The notes under the pieces are model-generated. The model had not been told where the DNA came from, searched no databases, and was given only the letters and a program-made list of their open reading frames with translations. Position numbers and translations under genes: made by a program. A stretch of 64,000 bases of DNA, taken from the NCBI RefSeq assembly GCF_019059575.1, contig NW_024881504.1, forward strand, positions 372,001 to 436,000. Reading direction: 5' to 3'. The stretch is from Amphibalanus amphitrite. Taxonomy: Eukaryota > Arthropoda > Thecostraca > Balanomorpha > Balanidae. Below are positions 46,301 through 51,789 of this stretch, one piece after another. The first letter of the stretch is position 1. Each line of letters starts with the position of its first letter.

Positions 46301-47305
46301 TGAACCCACTGCACGTTTATGACCACGACCAACTCATCGGTGTTACTCATGTCGAACGTTCGATGCACTCTAAGTAGATGGTGGTAAGTCTTCTCGGGTG
46401 CAATCGCATCACCATTATCAGTAGCTATTTGGCATATCGGTTGAGGTTTGACCAGGTGGGCAATGGCATCATCGGGATTCTGAGACAATGGGTTACGCAA
46501 TCGGCAGTAACGTTAACAATGTATAATATTTTCATGAAAAAATATGCTTAGCCTATAAGTAAAACGGTAGTAACGATAGATGCAGTGCCGAAGCTGTTAA
46601 AATTTCAACTATGTTAAGCGGCAGGTAGGGGTCCTTTTCGAGCAACTTATATTGTGCGTTTTTCTGTATTTCGTATTTTAGACCAAATTTCTTTCAAAAC
46701 TTTTCGAAATTTTCAAAAAGGTTATTCAGGGCATTCACTGTTCAATTCCACATCAGCCTAAGCAAAAATGACGAAAAAATATCGAACGGTTTTCATTTTA
46801 CAGCGATTTTACTAAACCACTACTTTACTGTCTCAAATAGCCCCACTTTACGGTACCTATTATGTCCGCTGAACGTTTATCACTGAAACTGTTACTCTAT
46901 GTACCATGTAAGTACCTACCACCATTCAGGAGTAATAGTACGATTTTCCTCAACTACCTACTTCTCACCGGCAACGTATAGCGTCCTCAGTGACGTCGGC
47001 AGCAGCCGCAGCCACCGCCCCGTTCCGAAGGACGGGACCCTGACGGTCAGCTCCTCCAAGCGAGGAAGACTCTGCAGGAGCGCCGTCAGCTGATCCTCGC
47101 CAAGGGCTGACGGAGCGTCGAACGTCGTCATGGTTACAAGGCCGAGCGACTCCTGAAGCGTGTTGAATAGACTGGCGACCGATGGCTGGGGCTCCGTCTG
47201 TACTGTGACGTCACAAGTTGCCGATGGCTGCGGCTCCGTCTGTACTATGACGTCACTGACTGCCGATGGCTGGGGCTCCGTCTGTACCGTGACGTCATTG
47301 GCCAT
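22253..47305 (-). CDS. Nine-exon intracellular LRR protein (535 aa)
   Basis: Predicted exons in transcription order: 47305-46969, 44494-44357, 42994-42785, 42252-42091, 41676-41539, 40553-40410, 23664-23400, 22756-22611, 22320-22253. They sum to 1608 nt with every phase compatible: phase 1 at introns 1-6 and 8, phase 2 at intron 7. The protein starts [14 protein letters not shown] without a signal peptide and I see no membrane segment. LRR-like repeats fill about residues 60-465, ending in [12 protein letters not shown]-type repeats like the Cys-containing LRRs of FBXL/AMN1 proteins. Function is unknown; LRRs usually bind proteins. Acceptors of exons 2, 4 and 6 are inferred. Intron 6 (16.7 kb) holds the composite transposon at 23946-40270 and intron 1 a 2-kb TA element. 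A partial paralogue lies downstream at 640-10957. Confidence 0.65.
22611..22756 (-). CDS. LRR gene exon 8
   Basis: Acceptor CTCTGCTCTGTTACAG (phase 2) and donor CCCCG|GTAGGTGAG (phase 1). The 146 nt encode [17 protein letters not shown] and RIIKLIV, a last LRR-like unit. Confidence 0.65.
22826..23365. repeat. 12-bp minisatellite (CAGTGTCAGTGT) in intron 7
   Basis: About 45 near-perfect 12-bp units built on GTGTCAGTGTCA occupy most of the intron between exons 8 and 7. Open frames of Cys-Gln-Cys or Val-Ser-Val type arise from the repeat and are not genes. Confidence 0.95.
23400..23664 (-). CDS. LRR gene exon 7, three Cys-containing LRRs
   Basis: Acceptor GTGTTTTCCAG (phase 1) and donor CACCAG|GTCAGT (phase 2). 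The 265 nt encode two nearly identical 23-24 residue repeats ([38 protein letters not shown]) and a third ([16 protein letters not shown]). The identical VPDAV linkers point to recent internal duplication. Confidence 0.75.
24369..24688 (-). mobile_element. SINE-like retroposon copy 1
   Basis: About 320 bp, minus orientation, flanked by ACTTCCGAAAAA at 24357-24368 and 24689-24700. Its 3' end reads GGTCTTGTCGACCGAAAGGG, then CCTAACCCAAC and an (AACAAA) tail. There is no clear A or B box, so its promoter origin is unknown. The 3' hairpin resembles that of the neighbouring LINEs. Confidence 0.75.
24731..25056 (-). mobile_element. SINE-like retroposon copy 2
   Basis: Same element as copy 1, inserted after CCTTCGGAT (24722-24730), with that target repeated at 25058-25066. 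Confidence 0.75.
25067..25391 (-). mobile_element. SINE-like retroposon copy 3
   Basis: Flanked on both sides by CCTTCGGAT; same length and orientation as copy 2. Confidence 0.75.
25402..25727 (-). mobile_element. SINE-like retroposon copy 4
   Basis: Flanked on both sides by CCTTCGGAT; same length and orientation as its neighbours. Confidence 0.75.
25738..26055 (-). mobile_element. SINE-like retroposon copy 5
   Basis: Flanked by CCTTCGGAT; the following copy of the target (26056-26065) carries LINE 1. Confidence 0.75.
26184..29948 (-). CDS. LINE 1 ORF2: endonuclease, reverse transcriptase, RNase H
   Basis: The 1254 residues are uninterrupted. The APE endonuclease is at about residues 1-225 (QWNCRG, QET, GDFNAH, SDHYPIS), reverse transcriptase at about 480-790 ([32 protein letters not shown]), RNase H at about 970-1110 ([27 protein letters not shown]) and a C-terminal CCHC motif (CHQC, HILLDC). 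It nicks target DNA and primes reverse transcription of the element's RNA there. From about codon 88 on it differs from LINE 2 ORF2 at roughly one residue in three, while the first ~87 codons are almost the same. It starts just before the end of ORF1's frame, as in LINE 2. Confidence 0.93.
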   Translation of the reverse strand: MNPHTMLQWNCRGLLSKWAEIKNFFSVLTPVLIALQETWFLPTDQYNFQLSNYTLYRHDELYGERRHGGVALYIQNDYTHSLLDIQTDLQAVACTMYINDRNIDICSLYLPPDLDDTDLLRQLNHLINQFQNPFLLLGDFNAHSPEWWDEQALDHRGKIVEDFLDMNRLVTLNCNQPTHFHLSHNTESAIDLTISSPSLATWFEWSVDSDIHDSDHYPISLRFCFPVPGIGSFVPRWNLDRADWLKFTELCEFQHQERFAHPEDGISYITETLISAAQQCIPLTKPPTTGKAVPWWTSAVRQAIAKRKRAFRAYLRHRTDDALIRRNRERANAKRVIKTAKRDSWQRFLSSFTSSTPLSRIWTLVRRLSGKHSSATFPMLRLPGTGDTISDPQDVVNCLAETIAHTSSNAKYRPDFLNTARQLFEVDPTMFNSQNNEEYNAPFKMHEFNDAIHSAGNTSVGPDKLHYSFFRHLSEHSRLYILQTFNDLFSGHLFPEDWKNSIIVALLKPGKARYDPNSYRPIAMSSCLGKLLERMVSKRLIYFLEKHSKLSKYQCGFRKQHSPVDHLVRLESAIRKGYKNKEHTTAIFLDIKNAFDMVHKPALLSKLQRLGIKGHLAHYLFNFLSQNRRFQVKHRSIFSTYHELENGLPQGSCLSPTLFNIMIDDLFDGIPSDISFSLFADDSAIWCTSRDPDIGVERLQGALNVIERWSRTNGLEFSAPKSAFMIFTKNNRLELTHHPQLNDVPIPLVSSFKFLGVVLDRRLSMTHHIKHIQVKCKKRLNLFRCLTGAASGADRSTLLRLYKTIVLPIIEYGSVVYAGGSRTNLLKLETVQNNFIRLALGAMRTSPIHSLQVEAHILPLHIRRIELTLRYYTKIKQHPAHAAYASTSVLPRLHFSYLGRCERRTGLTIASRVKKYQDDIGYVLPSITPLPQFFISPWTARPLSTSFLLANKKHTFSADEIQQTFLEYQAAFPHFQFVFTDGSKLNNTVGVGIFASTLPETKLRLQNDLTVHYAELYGISHALQLIKQHNIQKACICSDSKSAILSLQRPDITQHIHLKILDIHQQLIEREAEIRFLWVPGHSGISGNETADRFAKQALTLQHITETPYDYCSIRASITYHCYSYWQRLWDIDGAVTQLHRIKPLIRNWSSSNRHSRKEEKVLTRMRIGHTHLTHNFIFAHQPRPTCHQCRVVLDIKHILLDCRKYITERQHIQDYCRAHDITLSLHVVLGDDHPGLLQLLFSFLVQIGLLHRL
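29947..31773 (-). pseudogene. LINE 1 ORF1 (zinc-knuckle protein), interrupted
   Basis: Starts with [16 protein letters not shown] at 31773. Compared with the intact ORF1 of LINE 2 it is interrupted by the hAT MITE at 31338-31599 with its GTCAGTAC duplication, and has a one-base deletion near 30073 (CATCAACGAATG against CATCACATGGATG) that shifts the last ~45 codons. Three CCHC-like knuckles ([44 protein letters not shown]) remain. The protein would coat the LINE RNA. About 97% of residues are shared with LINE 2. Confidence 0.9.
31338..31599. mobile_element. hAT MITE in LINE 1 ORF1
   Basis: Ends TAGAGATGTCAAT and ATTGACATCACTA, duplication GTCAGTAC at 31330-31337 and 31600-31607. The interior is rich in GGTATCGGTAT-type units. 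LINE 2 at the same ORF1 position is empty. Confidence 0.95.
31944..32258 (-). mobile_element. SINE-like retroposon copy 6
   Basis: Inserted at the 5' side of LINE 1 in the same ACCTTCGGAT target; followed by a variant target CCTCGGAT. Confidence 0.75.
32269..32609 (-). mobile_element. SINE-like retroposon copy 7
   Basis: Tail expanded to a T/A-rich run on the plus strand at 32269-32300. It ends at CCCTCGAATCGAGAATCTC, where the host transposon arm resumes. Confidence 0.75.
33617..33800 (-). mobile_element. SINE-like retroposon copy 8, 5'-truncated
   Basis: Only the 3' ~184 bp are present; the 5' end stops at CCCCGTAGCCGGG. Flanked by CCTTCGGAA. 5' truncation is typical of target-primed reverse transcription and supports a retroposon and not a tandem satellite. 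Confidence 0.75.
33813..34132 (-). mobile_element. SINE-like retroposon copy 9
   Basis: Full length, flanked by CCTCCTTCGGAA; after it the host transposon arm continues with CGAGAATCTCAGAC. Confidence 0.75.
34412..35977 (+). CDS. LINE 2 ORF1: zinc-knuckle nucleic-acid-binding protein
   Basis: 521 residues from the ATG at 34412 ([12 protein letters not shown]). The N-terminal third is a low-complexity Ser/Asp/Pro region with SDHARxSDxRxS repeats. The middle holds a conserved LINE ORF1 segment ([30 protein letters not shown]). Three CCHC-like knuckles start at about residues 293, 312 and 331. A Pro/Ser/Thr-rich tail follows. It should bind and coat the LINE RNA. Its stop TGA overlaps the ORF2 start in ATGA (35974-35977), so ORF2 is probably made by termination-reinitiation, as known in some non-LTR elements. 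Confidence 0.93.
   Translation: MGKRRRQRPLSDSCSDSDTDSPPVSNPSPDPAPASMETDSRPTVTPPSSTHPSAALPGTDPRSSSDHARTSDLCSTSDPALDSDPRLSADHARISDPRPSNDHSRSSDPRTNFDYSPACATADRSSDEPYLASNGSYLVVKPCDSEVSFRKINVFWPQKQVDAICGPCDVDIEAPANGTLIIKTNSRKHTKALLKTTTFCGKKVTVSLHHARNSCKGTIFAPELRHMTEDEILAELRGDGVTHIRRLTTFRDGQRRDTSLLVLTFDFTTLPESIVIGWLKKDIRVFVPNPLRCYKCQRFGHGSSSCRQTARCPKCGEAPHEGSPCTSPVSCLNCGSPDHTVSSSQCPTWKKEKSICELKAKADISYPEARRRVEAQTTTPTPGRSYAKAASTQTTSSSTQTEPIAALPPLELLRPLSPEPIATTSTTQTSEVPDEQMPSPPDSQPAVSPEIAQKPKSVGASRSTGWIKVQRSSGARPKPSHHMDEQSKDRQPRPPIRVAMGRNRASSWASPSRGRSSRPQS
35974..39738 (+). CDS. LINE 2 ORF2: endonuclease, reverse transcriptase, RNase H
   Basis: 1254 residues without interruption. APE endonuclease: QWNCRG (8-13), QET (36-38), GDFNAH (138-143), SDHYPIS (214-220). 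Reverse transcriptase: D590 in [19 protein letters not shown] at 647, FADD with D681/D682, FKFLGVVLD. RNase H: D981 (YTDGSK), E1015, D1039 (TDSKS), H1082 and D1092, so the catalytic set is complete. A C-terminal CCHC motif has C1187, C1190, H1198, C1203. Together these carry out target-primed reverse transcription of the element. The DNA match to LINE 1 falls abruptly near 36236. Confidence 0.95.
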   Translation: MNPHTMLQWNCRGLLSKWAEIKNFFSVLTPVLIALQETWFLPTDQYNFQLSNYTLYRHDELYGERRHGGVALYIQNDYTHSLLDIQTELQAVACTMYMNGRDVDVCSIYIPPDFDNSELLRQLNHLVQQFEHPFLLLGDFNAHSPAWWDEQLLDGRGKIIEDFLDIHRLVTLNLNQPTHFNLSHNTESSIDLSISSPCLATWFQWSADGDIHDSDHYPISLRFNFPVAGVSSFSPRWNLNKADWVKFTELCELELNEHLDHPVDNISYITETIISVANRCIPLTKPCRKANPVPWWTPAVRQAVAKRKRAFRAYLRHRTDDALIIRNRERANAQRTIRTARRQSWQHFLSSFTSSTPLSKIWDLVRRLSGKRVSATFPILKLPGTGETVSEPNDVANCLAETISHTSSNARYRPGFIDTARQQFVFDHNVFLSDNSEDYNVPFTMQEFNKAINSSGNTSTGPDKLHYSFFRHISDHSKHLILQTFNELFSGHLFPEDWKESIVVALLKPGKARYDPKSYRPIAMSSCLGKLLERMVASRLSFISQQQDMLSKFQCGFRNNHSAIDHIVRLESDIRKGYKKKHHTLAIFLDIKNAFDMVHKPALIHKIAQLGIRGHMAFYLYNFLSGTRRFRLKIRSIFSNVHETQNGLPQGSCLSPILFNIMINDLFSNIPDGISFSLFADDSALWCTDSDYDYGIQRLQFALHKVERWSETYGLEFSAAKSALMIFSRNTRISPLKLPELHGSDIPRVSSFKFLGVVLDSQLTMNRHIKHVQTKCKRRLNLFRCLTSTPAGADRSTLLRLYRSIVLPVIEYGSVMYSGGSRCSLQKLEVIQNNFIRLALGAMRTSPILSLQVEANIPPLHIRRINLNLRYYTKIKQFPSHAAYQAISILPRLHFSYIGRCERRTGLTIASRVTKYQQDIEYNLPEVTPLPPLGVAPWMMQPLVISFLITEKKDSYSPTEIQQTFMKFRAAHTRFHFLYTDGSKQNNKVGFGIYSPGLPHAKLRLPDESSVFAAEMHAVLHALKLIEQNSIQHACICTDSKSVIQYLKNPELTQHIKINILNLHEALRKKGVQLHFLWVPGHCGIHGNEEADRYAKQSLDLPIVTETSIDISSIQSSIKRHCHQLWQRIWDTDGPGTHLHRIKPLIAHWESSTRPSRREEKVLTRLRIGHTYLTHAFIFSRQPRPVCLRCRTTLTIEHIVLHCLNHARKRKPMEDYCRAQGVPMTMSVILGDEHSALLKLLFSFLSTIDLLDSL
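40410..40553 (-). CDS. LRR gene exon 6 (P type)
   Basis: Donor TATACG|GTGAGCAGC; inferred acceptor CTGTCCGACAG; 48 codons, phase 1-1, ending [14 protein letters not shown]. The composite transposon begins 140 bp beyond its donor. Paralogue of 1447-1581. Confidence 0.55.
41539..41676 (-). CDS. LRR gene exon 5 (Q type)
   Basis: Acceptor TGTTTTCCAG, donor AG|GTGATATACC, 46 codons phase 1-1. Contains [16 protein letters not shown] and [17 protein letters not shown]. Confidence 0.7.
42091..42252 (-). CDS. LRR gene exon 4 (P type)
   Basis: 54 codons, phase 1-1. A 27-bp in-frame duplication makes the segment EVTEPRWP appear twice, which accounts for its extra length over the other P exons. Donor TATACG|GTGAGCAGC; acceptor inferred. 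Confidence 0.55.
42785..42994 (-). CDS. LRR gene exon 3 (R type)
   Basis: Acceptor TTCAATCACCTTTCCAG, donor AG|GTGAGATACC, 70 codons phase 1-1. It has the [16 protein letters not shown] segment followed by one and a half LRR-like units. Paralogue of 9288-9500. Confidence 0.7.
43048..43424. mobile_element. TA-flanked MITE with ~45-bp TIRs
   Basis: Inverted ends CAGCCCTCTGCAAACTGCGT / ACGCAGTCTGCAGAGGGCTG extend through GGTAGGTATTCTTTTTTCG. TA lies at 43046-43047 and 43425-43426. The paralogous site at about 9548-9556 (ATTGTACACTT) is empty with a single TA. It sits in intron 2 of the LRR gene. Confidence 0.93.
43517..43580. other. 64-bp segment inverted relative to 9643-9706
   Basis: Exact reverse complement of its paralogue, with collinear flanks TATGTA and TACAATG on either side. 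Confidence 0.9.
44357..44494 (-). CDS. LRR gene exon 2 (P type, diverged)
   Basis: Donor GATG|GTGAGCAGC, inferred acceptor CTGTCCGACAG, 46 codons phase 1-1, with [20 protein letters not shown]. It is the most diverged of the P exons and has no copy in block S1. Confidence 0.55.
44797..46853. mobile_element. TA-flanked transposon with GTGGGGCTATTTGAGAC repeats
   Basis: Ends CCGTAAAGTGGGGCTATTTG / CAAATAGCCCCACTTTACGG are perfect inverted repeats, with TA at 44795-44796 and 46854-46855. The motif GGGGCTATTTGAGACAG recurs inside near 44997 and 45850. It has no credible transposase. A younger hAT MITE (45238-45720) is inside. It makes up most of intron 1 of the LRR gene. Confidence 0.85.
45238..45720. 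mobile_element. hAT MITE with duplication ATGTGACC
   Basis: Ends CAGGCGCGGATACAAG and CTGGATCCGCCCCTG, duplication at 45230-45237 and 45721-45728. Several poly-G/poly-C hairpins (GGGGGGGCCATGG) lie inside. Nested in the TA element. Confidence 0.92.
46969..47305 (-). CDS. LRR gene exon 1 with start codon
   Basis: ATG at 47305 (AGAAAAATGGCC). The first ~45 residues hold three [11 protein letters not shown]-type repeats of about 15 residues. LRR-like sequence follows ([26 protein letters not shown]). Donor GCCG|GTGAGAAG, phase 1. Confidence 0.7.
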
Positions 47306-47309
47306 TTTT

Positions 47310-47700
47310 CTAGCTCTACTGAAAAGAAAAAAAGTCTATAAATCTACTAAACAGGCATAACAATTCCGCATTTATTGTCGGCTCATCTGATATTTCGATA
47401 TACCTACCTTCATTTCCATAAAATTGTCGTCAGTAATGGTATGTCGTCAAATCTATTCGGCTGTATTAAATCGTTCAGATTTGATTTGATACGACTGTGA
47501 ACGATTTGAAACGACCGATTAGATTTTGTGACACGATTGCTGATGAAGACATGTAAATAAGTGCGGGATATGATGCCCCGAGCTGGCCAACTTTATGCAG
47601 GACGGCTGCCGAAAGCTGGAACAAGACGAACAAGACTAGACGGCTGACTTGCAAAAGATAGTAAGAATTAAAGGCATGTTTCTTTAATTGGGCGGAAACT
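47310..47700. promoter_or_regulatory. Presumed 5' flank of the LRR gene
   Basis: Sequence upstream of the start codon with no other feature I can name. ATCGTTCAGATTTGA / CGTTTCAAATCGT-like runs near 47470-47510 form a weak inverted pattern. Promoter assignment rests only on position. Confidence 0.3.
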
Positions 47701-47884
47701 GCAATTACAAGTTACTGTTTTATTTCTTCATATCCGGCAGTTGCTGGGGTATTTCGCCATCCACCGTTTGCTGGGGGGGGGGGGCGTAAAACGCCCCCAG
47801 CCGATAACTCGAGAACCAATAAGCGCAGCGAAACGCAGGAGGCGGCAAACGAAAGAACGCGACGAGACGCTTCAGATGAGTACT

Positions 47885-48772
47885 TTAACCCTCGCTATTG
47901 TGTGCTGCGTTTGCCAGCTTCTAATGTGTAGGGGGGGGTCGGTTGGACCCCCCTTGCCGTTTTGCCCCTGATCGAGCTTGAGCTTCGCGGAAAAAACGGG
48001 CGTCTTGCCCGTCACGAGAGGAGGCCGATGGTACCCAATTTTAAGGTCCTAGGTCATTGGTTGACCTTCCAGGTCAGGTCAATGACCCAAGGTCGGGAAA
48101 ATCGGGACCTGTTAGAAAGTCGTAAAGTGTGGCTGCTAAGGGGGTTTCAGGACGCTGATCACGAATATCGTGTTAGTTTTGATCACAGATGATGTCTTCA
48201 AGCATTTAGACCAGGTCGGGTCAGGTCAGGTCAGGTCAACCAGTAGGCGTCGTGACGGGTATTCGTAGTACGTGTCCACCGCCTCTGACACCTTCGTAAC
48301 ATGTTACAAAGTCACCAAAAAACTACTTCGTAAATGTTGAAATGGTTGCTAAATTCGAATTCAGCTCCAAAAACTAGCCGAGAAACATGTAAAACTCGAA
48401 AAAGTGAACCGAGGTCACCAAAGGTCAATGACCTGACCTGACCTTCAGGCGACCTTGACACCCACCCTAATTCATGGAAGCAACATCAAATCACATGTTT
48501 GAACGTTTGAAACCACGAAAAGCTTGCAAACGCGCGGCTAATGCGAGCCGACATACGCGGAATCGCGCTTCCGACCAAACATGGTCTCGGAATAGAGGTC
48601 ACAGGTCAAAGGTCATTTGGGTCAGGGTCATGAAATTTTTAGGGTAGGTGTAAAATTGACCAATGCGAGGGTACTGAAAGTTTCGTCGCGATCGGCCGCT
48701 TTTTACGCGAGTTATTCGCGAAAAACCATGGGAGGGTCCATCCGATCCCCCCCCTACACATGCGAGGGTTAA
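47885..48772. mobile_element. TTAA element G
   Basis: TTAA at 47885-47888 and 48769-48772. The right end reads CCCCTACACATGCGAGGGTTAA-like; the left has TTAACCCTCGC, a 28-base insert, then ATGTGTAGGGGGGG. Hairpin GGGGGGTC-GGTTG-GACCCCCC lies at the left. Body AGGTCA-rich. Confidence 0.88.
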
Positions 48773-49504
48773 AGTTGAATTTTGAGGTCACAGGTCGGGT
48801 CAAGGTCAGGTCAAACACCTGAAATCGGGCTTTCAGTAGCATTGACTTCAGGACTTCGCAATGGGCGCCTCTCGTCATAAACTCTGTCAAAACGGTGCAC
48901 AATCCATCATATAAGGTCTACGAGAGTGTCAGCTCCATGTAGGGGTCAGTCAAGCATAGGTCAGGGTCAAGGTCAGGTCAACCGGGTAGGCGCATATCCC
49001 CGAAAATCAAAACTGATATTCGCAGCCTGTGACACATGTTTAAGGGTAATTTGGGGCGTAGAACACGATGGTGACATTCATTTTGTCATATGTCTACGTG
49101 TTTGGCTCAAAAAGTTCAATTAAAGAAATGCATGTATCATGGTCGTGAAGAAGTCACGAAAAATTGCCAAGGTTCAGTTCAAGATTCTGGAAAATGGGGG
49201 ACGATAATCAATAATCGAAGATAGCCTTTTGATTGTTTAATGTAGTGGCAGTCTAATGGCGTTTACGGCATGTGTGTATGTCTAAGTTGTGATTTTATAT
49301 GATTTTTTGAACATATGCCGTTTTTGGTCGAAAACTCAGAAATCATGACGTCACTAAAACATCGATATCTCAAGAATTTTCCGACCGATTTTTTTTAAAC
49401 TTTGTTACAATAAACTTCAATTAATTCCCTACAGGTACCCGAAATTTGGCGCGACAGCGGCGCGCCGTTTTTATGCTATGGCCCGGCGAAAAAAGTGGGG
49501 GTGT

Positions 49505-50691
49505 TTAACCCGCGCGGGGCTGGGGTCTCCAGCCGAACGCGCGGGGCTGGGGGGGGGGGGTAAATTTTACCCCCCCCCCTGTTATCTCCCGAACTAATGG
49601 TCCGATTTGGAAAAATCAAACGCCAATCGAAAGATCTCATCACGAACAACTAAAAACATGTACTTTATTTAAAGTTTGAGGTCAAGGTCAAGGTCAGGTC
49701 AAGGGTACAAATTGCAAGTTTCTACAGTATCGGCCTTGCACCGTAGTTGCCGAAGAATGGAGTCATCGACTGAGACTGATTGCCCAAAACGTGTTCTTAG
49801 GCTACCAAGACAATATTCGTTGCATACAATATCATTCAGAGGTCAAGATCAAGGTCAGGTCAGGTCAGGTCAGGTCACCAAAAAACAAAATATAGAAAAG
49901 GGCATGTGCGACACATGTTTTATGGGTCATTTTACTCATAGAATTCAATAGGCACACTCAATAAGTGATATGGACCACCTCTGGATGAATTTCAGGTCGA
50001 GGTCAGGTCAAGGTCAGGTCAAGTGAGGTCAAATTTTGAAGTTGGTTGTTAAGGCCTAAAAAGGTGTCTATCTGATGCAGTTTTTCACGGCGAATCGAAT
50101 GGTGCTATTTTTGTTTCCGTACGAGGTCTAGAACTTCCAAACAAAATCATTTTTCAAAATTATTGTGTGTCGTGACGTCATAAAATCTTGAATAACTCCC
50201 ACATTTTTGAATTGATTCTTCTAAAAATTGGTATGTAGGTGCACATAGACCACTTCTCTGACATATTTTCCGGTTTTTCTGATACACTCAAAATTTTGGA
50301 TTGTATAATCATTTTCCAAAAAAAGTCAGTTTTTTGAAAAAAATTTGGGCCAAAATCCAAAATTTTCAAAAAACCGAGATAGCCATTTGATAGACAAAGT
50401 AGAATTACGTATCACTTTTTTGTTACGTCTTGATTCCTTTAGAAATGAAGATGTTAGCGGCGTTTGAACTTTTGCCGTTTTGGAGGCGAAAATGGCGAAC
50501 ATGACGTCACTAAAACGTCAATTTCTCAAAAATTTTCCGACGGATTTCGTTCAAATTTTCAGAGAACGTGTCAAATTGGTGTAAGAAAAGGTACTGAAAG
50601 TTTGGCGGCGCTGCGCGCCGCCGTTTTTGAGATATTGCAAAATTCGCGAGGGGGGGGTAAAATTTACTTCCCCCAGCCCCGCCCGGGTAAA
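49505..50691. mobile_element. TTAA element H
   Basis: The left end has TTAACCCGCGCGGGGCTGG, a 15-base spacer, the repeated CGCGCGGGGCTGG and hairpin GGGGGTAAA-T-TTTACCCCC. The right end CCCCAGCCCCGCCCGGG is followed by TAAA in place of TTAA. The body includes TGACGTCA motifs and the densest AGGTCA runs (49838-49878). Confidence 0.85.
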
Positions 50692-50837
50692 GCCCCCCCA
50701 GCAACTCGCGGGATATCACGTTTACTGGTGTTTTATTTCTTACGCCTTCTACCTACAAAGAGAGTTTACATCTCACCATGACAGCTCTCCGAAATCTCTC
50801 AGCCCCAACAGCCACCCCTGCTGCCTCCCAGTCTCAC

Positions 50838-51103
50838 CTCTGGGAACGGCCGGATGGCGCCGCTCGCCGGCGGACCCAGTAGAAACACGCCAAACCGAGT
50901 AGAACCACGCCACACGCCAAACCGTAGCGATCCTCCACCACGGTCTGGCGAGTGGTCCGCTCTTCAACCAGTGCTTGCTCCAGGAGGACCACCGCACCGT
51001 GTGGTGCGGCGTTCTCCCCCTGGACTTTGGCCACCTCCTCGCGAAGGGAGGCCACCTCCCGGCGAAGGGCGGCCAGGTCTTCACGCACATCTGTCATCTC
51101 CAT
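50838..51103 (-). CDS. Coiled-coil plus transmembrane exon, hypothetical
   Basis: The exon runs from an acceptor ATTCTGCGTTCCAG directly before ATGGAGATG to a donor CCCAGAG|GTGAGA; reading on through the donor gives a stop at 50834. Residues 1-60 form a heptad-rich coiled coil (LAALRREVASLREEVAKV). About residues 62-80 form one membrane helix (YGLACGVVLLGLACFYWV), followed by RRR. A coiled coil ending in a membrane anchor is seen in CCDC90/MCUR1 proteins and tail-anchored tethers, but similarity is only in layout. It could be a short complete protein or one exon of a longer one. It sits beside TTAA element O. Confidence 0.45.
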
Positions 51104-51149
51104 CTGGAACGCAGAATTACCGTTTTTTTACGTTTCTACTAATCATTTA

Positions 51150-51789
51150 AAGGTGACTTAGTACGTAGCGTTACGTCGTACGCATTACGACATGTCGTGC
51201 AGCGTCGTGTCTTATCATGTCACAAAACGACGTGTCATTACGTATTACGACATGTTTTGTCATGCAACCCGCATTGTTGCATACCAGGCAGGCAAGCTTG
51301 GCAGGCAGGCAAACAGGTCTAAGGTAACCAATATCAAAATTTACTATCGTTACTACTTTTTCGCAAAAAAAAAGAGATAATAAAGACAAGTTTATCACTA
51401 CGAATGTTTACCCCATGGCCAGGCCTTTTTCATAACGCGGACGGTGCAGAGGGAGGGTCTGGTTATACGACCCCTGGCGATTGGCTCCTGATGTACTTAG
51501 AAACACCAGATGTATACTTATAGGATGGATCGGATGTATAGGATACAGCCAGTCACACAGCAGGACTGACACAGTCACACAGCAGGACCTCGGCTAAGGA
51601 ATTTCGACTGGGGGATGGGGGGCAAACCAGACTCCAGAAATCAGAATGTCATATACCACCTAATATGCACCGTATAAGCGGACCTTTACACCATACCTAA
51701 CATTCACACCATATACCGTAGGTAACGGTATACCAAAATTCTGCCCAATCAGTTAAGCATACGTAAACATGTCTTAACAAACTTCTATC
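51150..51789. other. No recognisable gene; short palindromic ACGACATGTCGT runs
   Basis: 51170-51280 holds repeats of TTACGTCGTACG and ACGACATGTCGT type, which are partly self-complementary. The remainder shows nothing I can name. Confidence 0.5.

Larger units (their letters stand above)
47733..50712. mobile_element. Outer TTAA-family element O, containing elements G and H
   Basis: The left end has CAGTTGCTGGGGT, spacer, TTTGCTGGGGGGG and hairpin GGGGGCGT-AAA-ACGCCCCC. The right end (50692-50712) reads CCCCCCCAGCAACTCGCGGG. The flanks are ATAT on both sides where other members have TTAA. Elements G (47885-48772) and H (49505-50691) are inserted inside. Confidence 0.7.
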
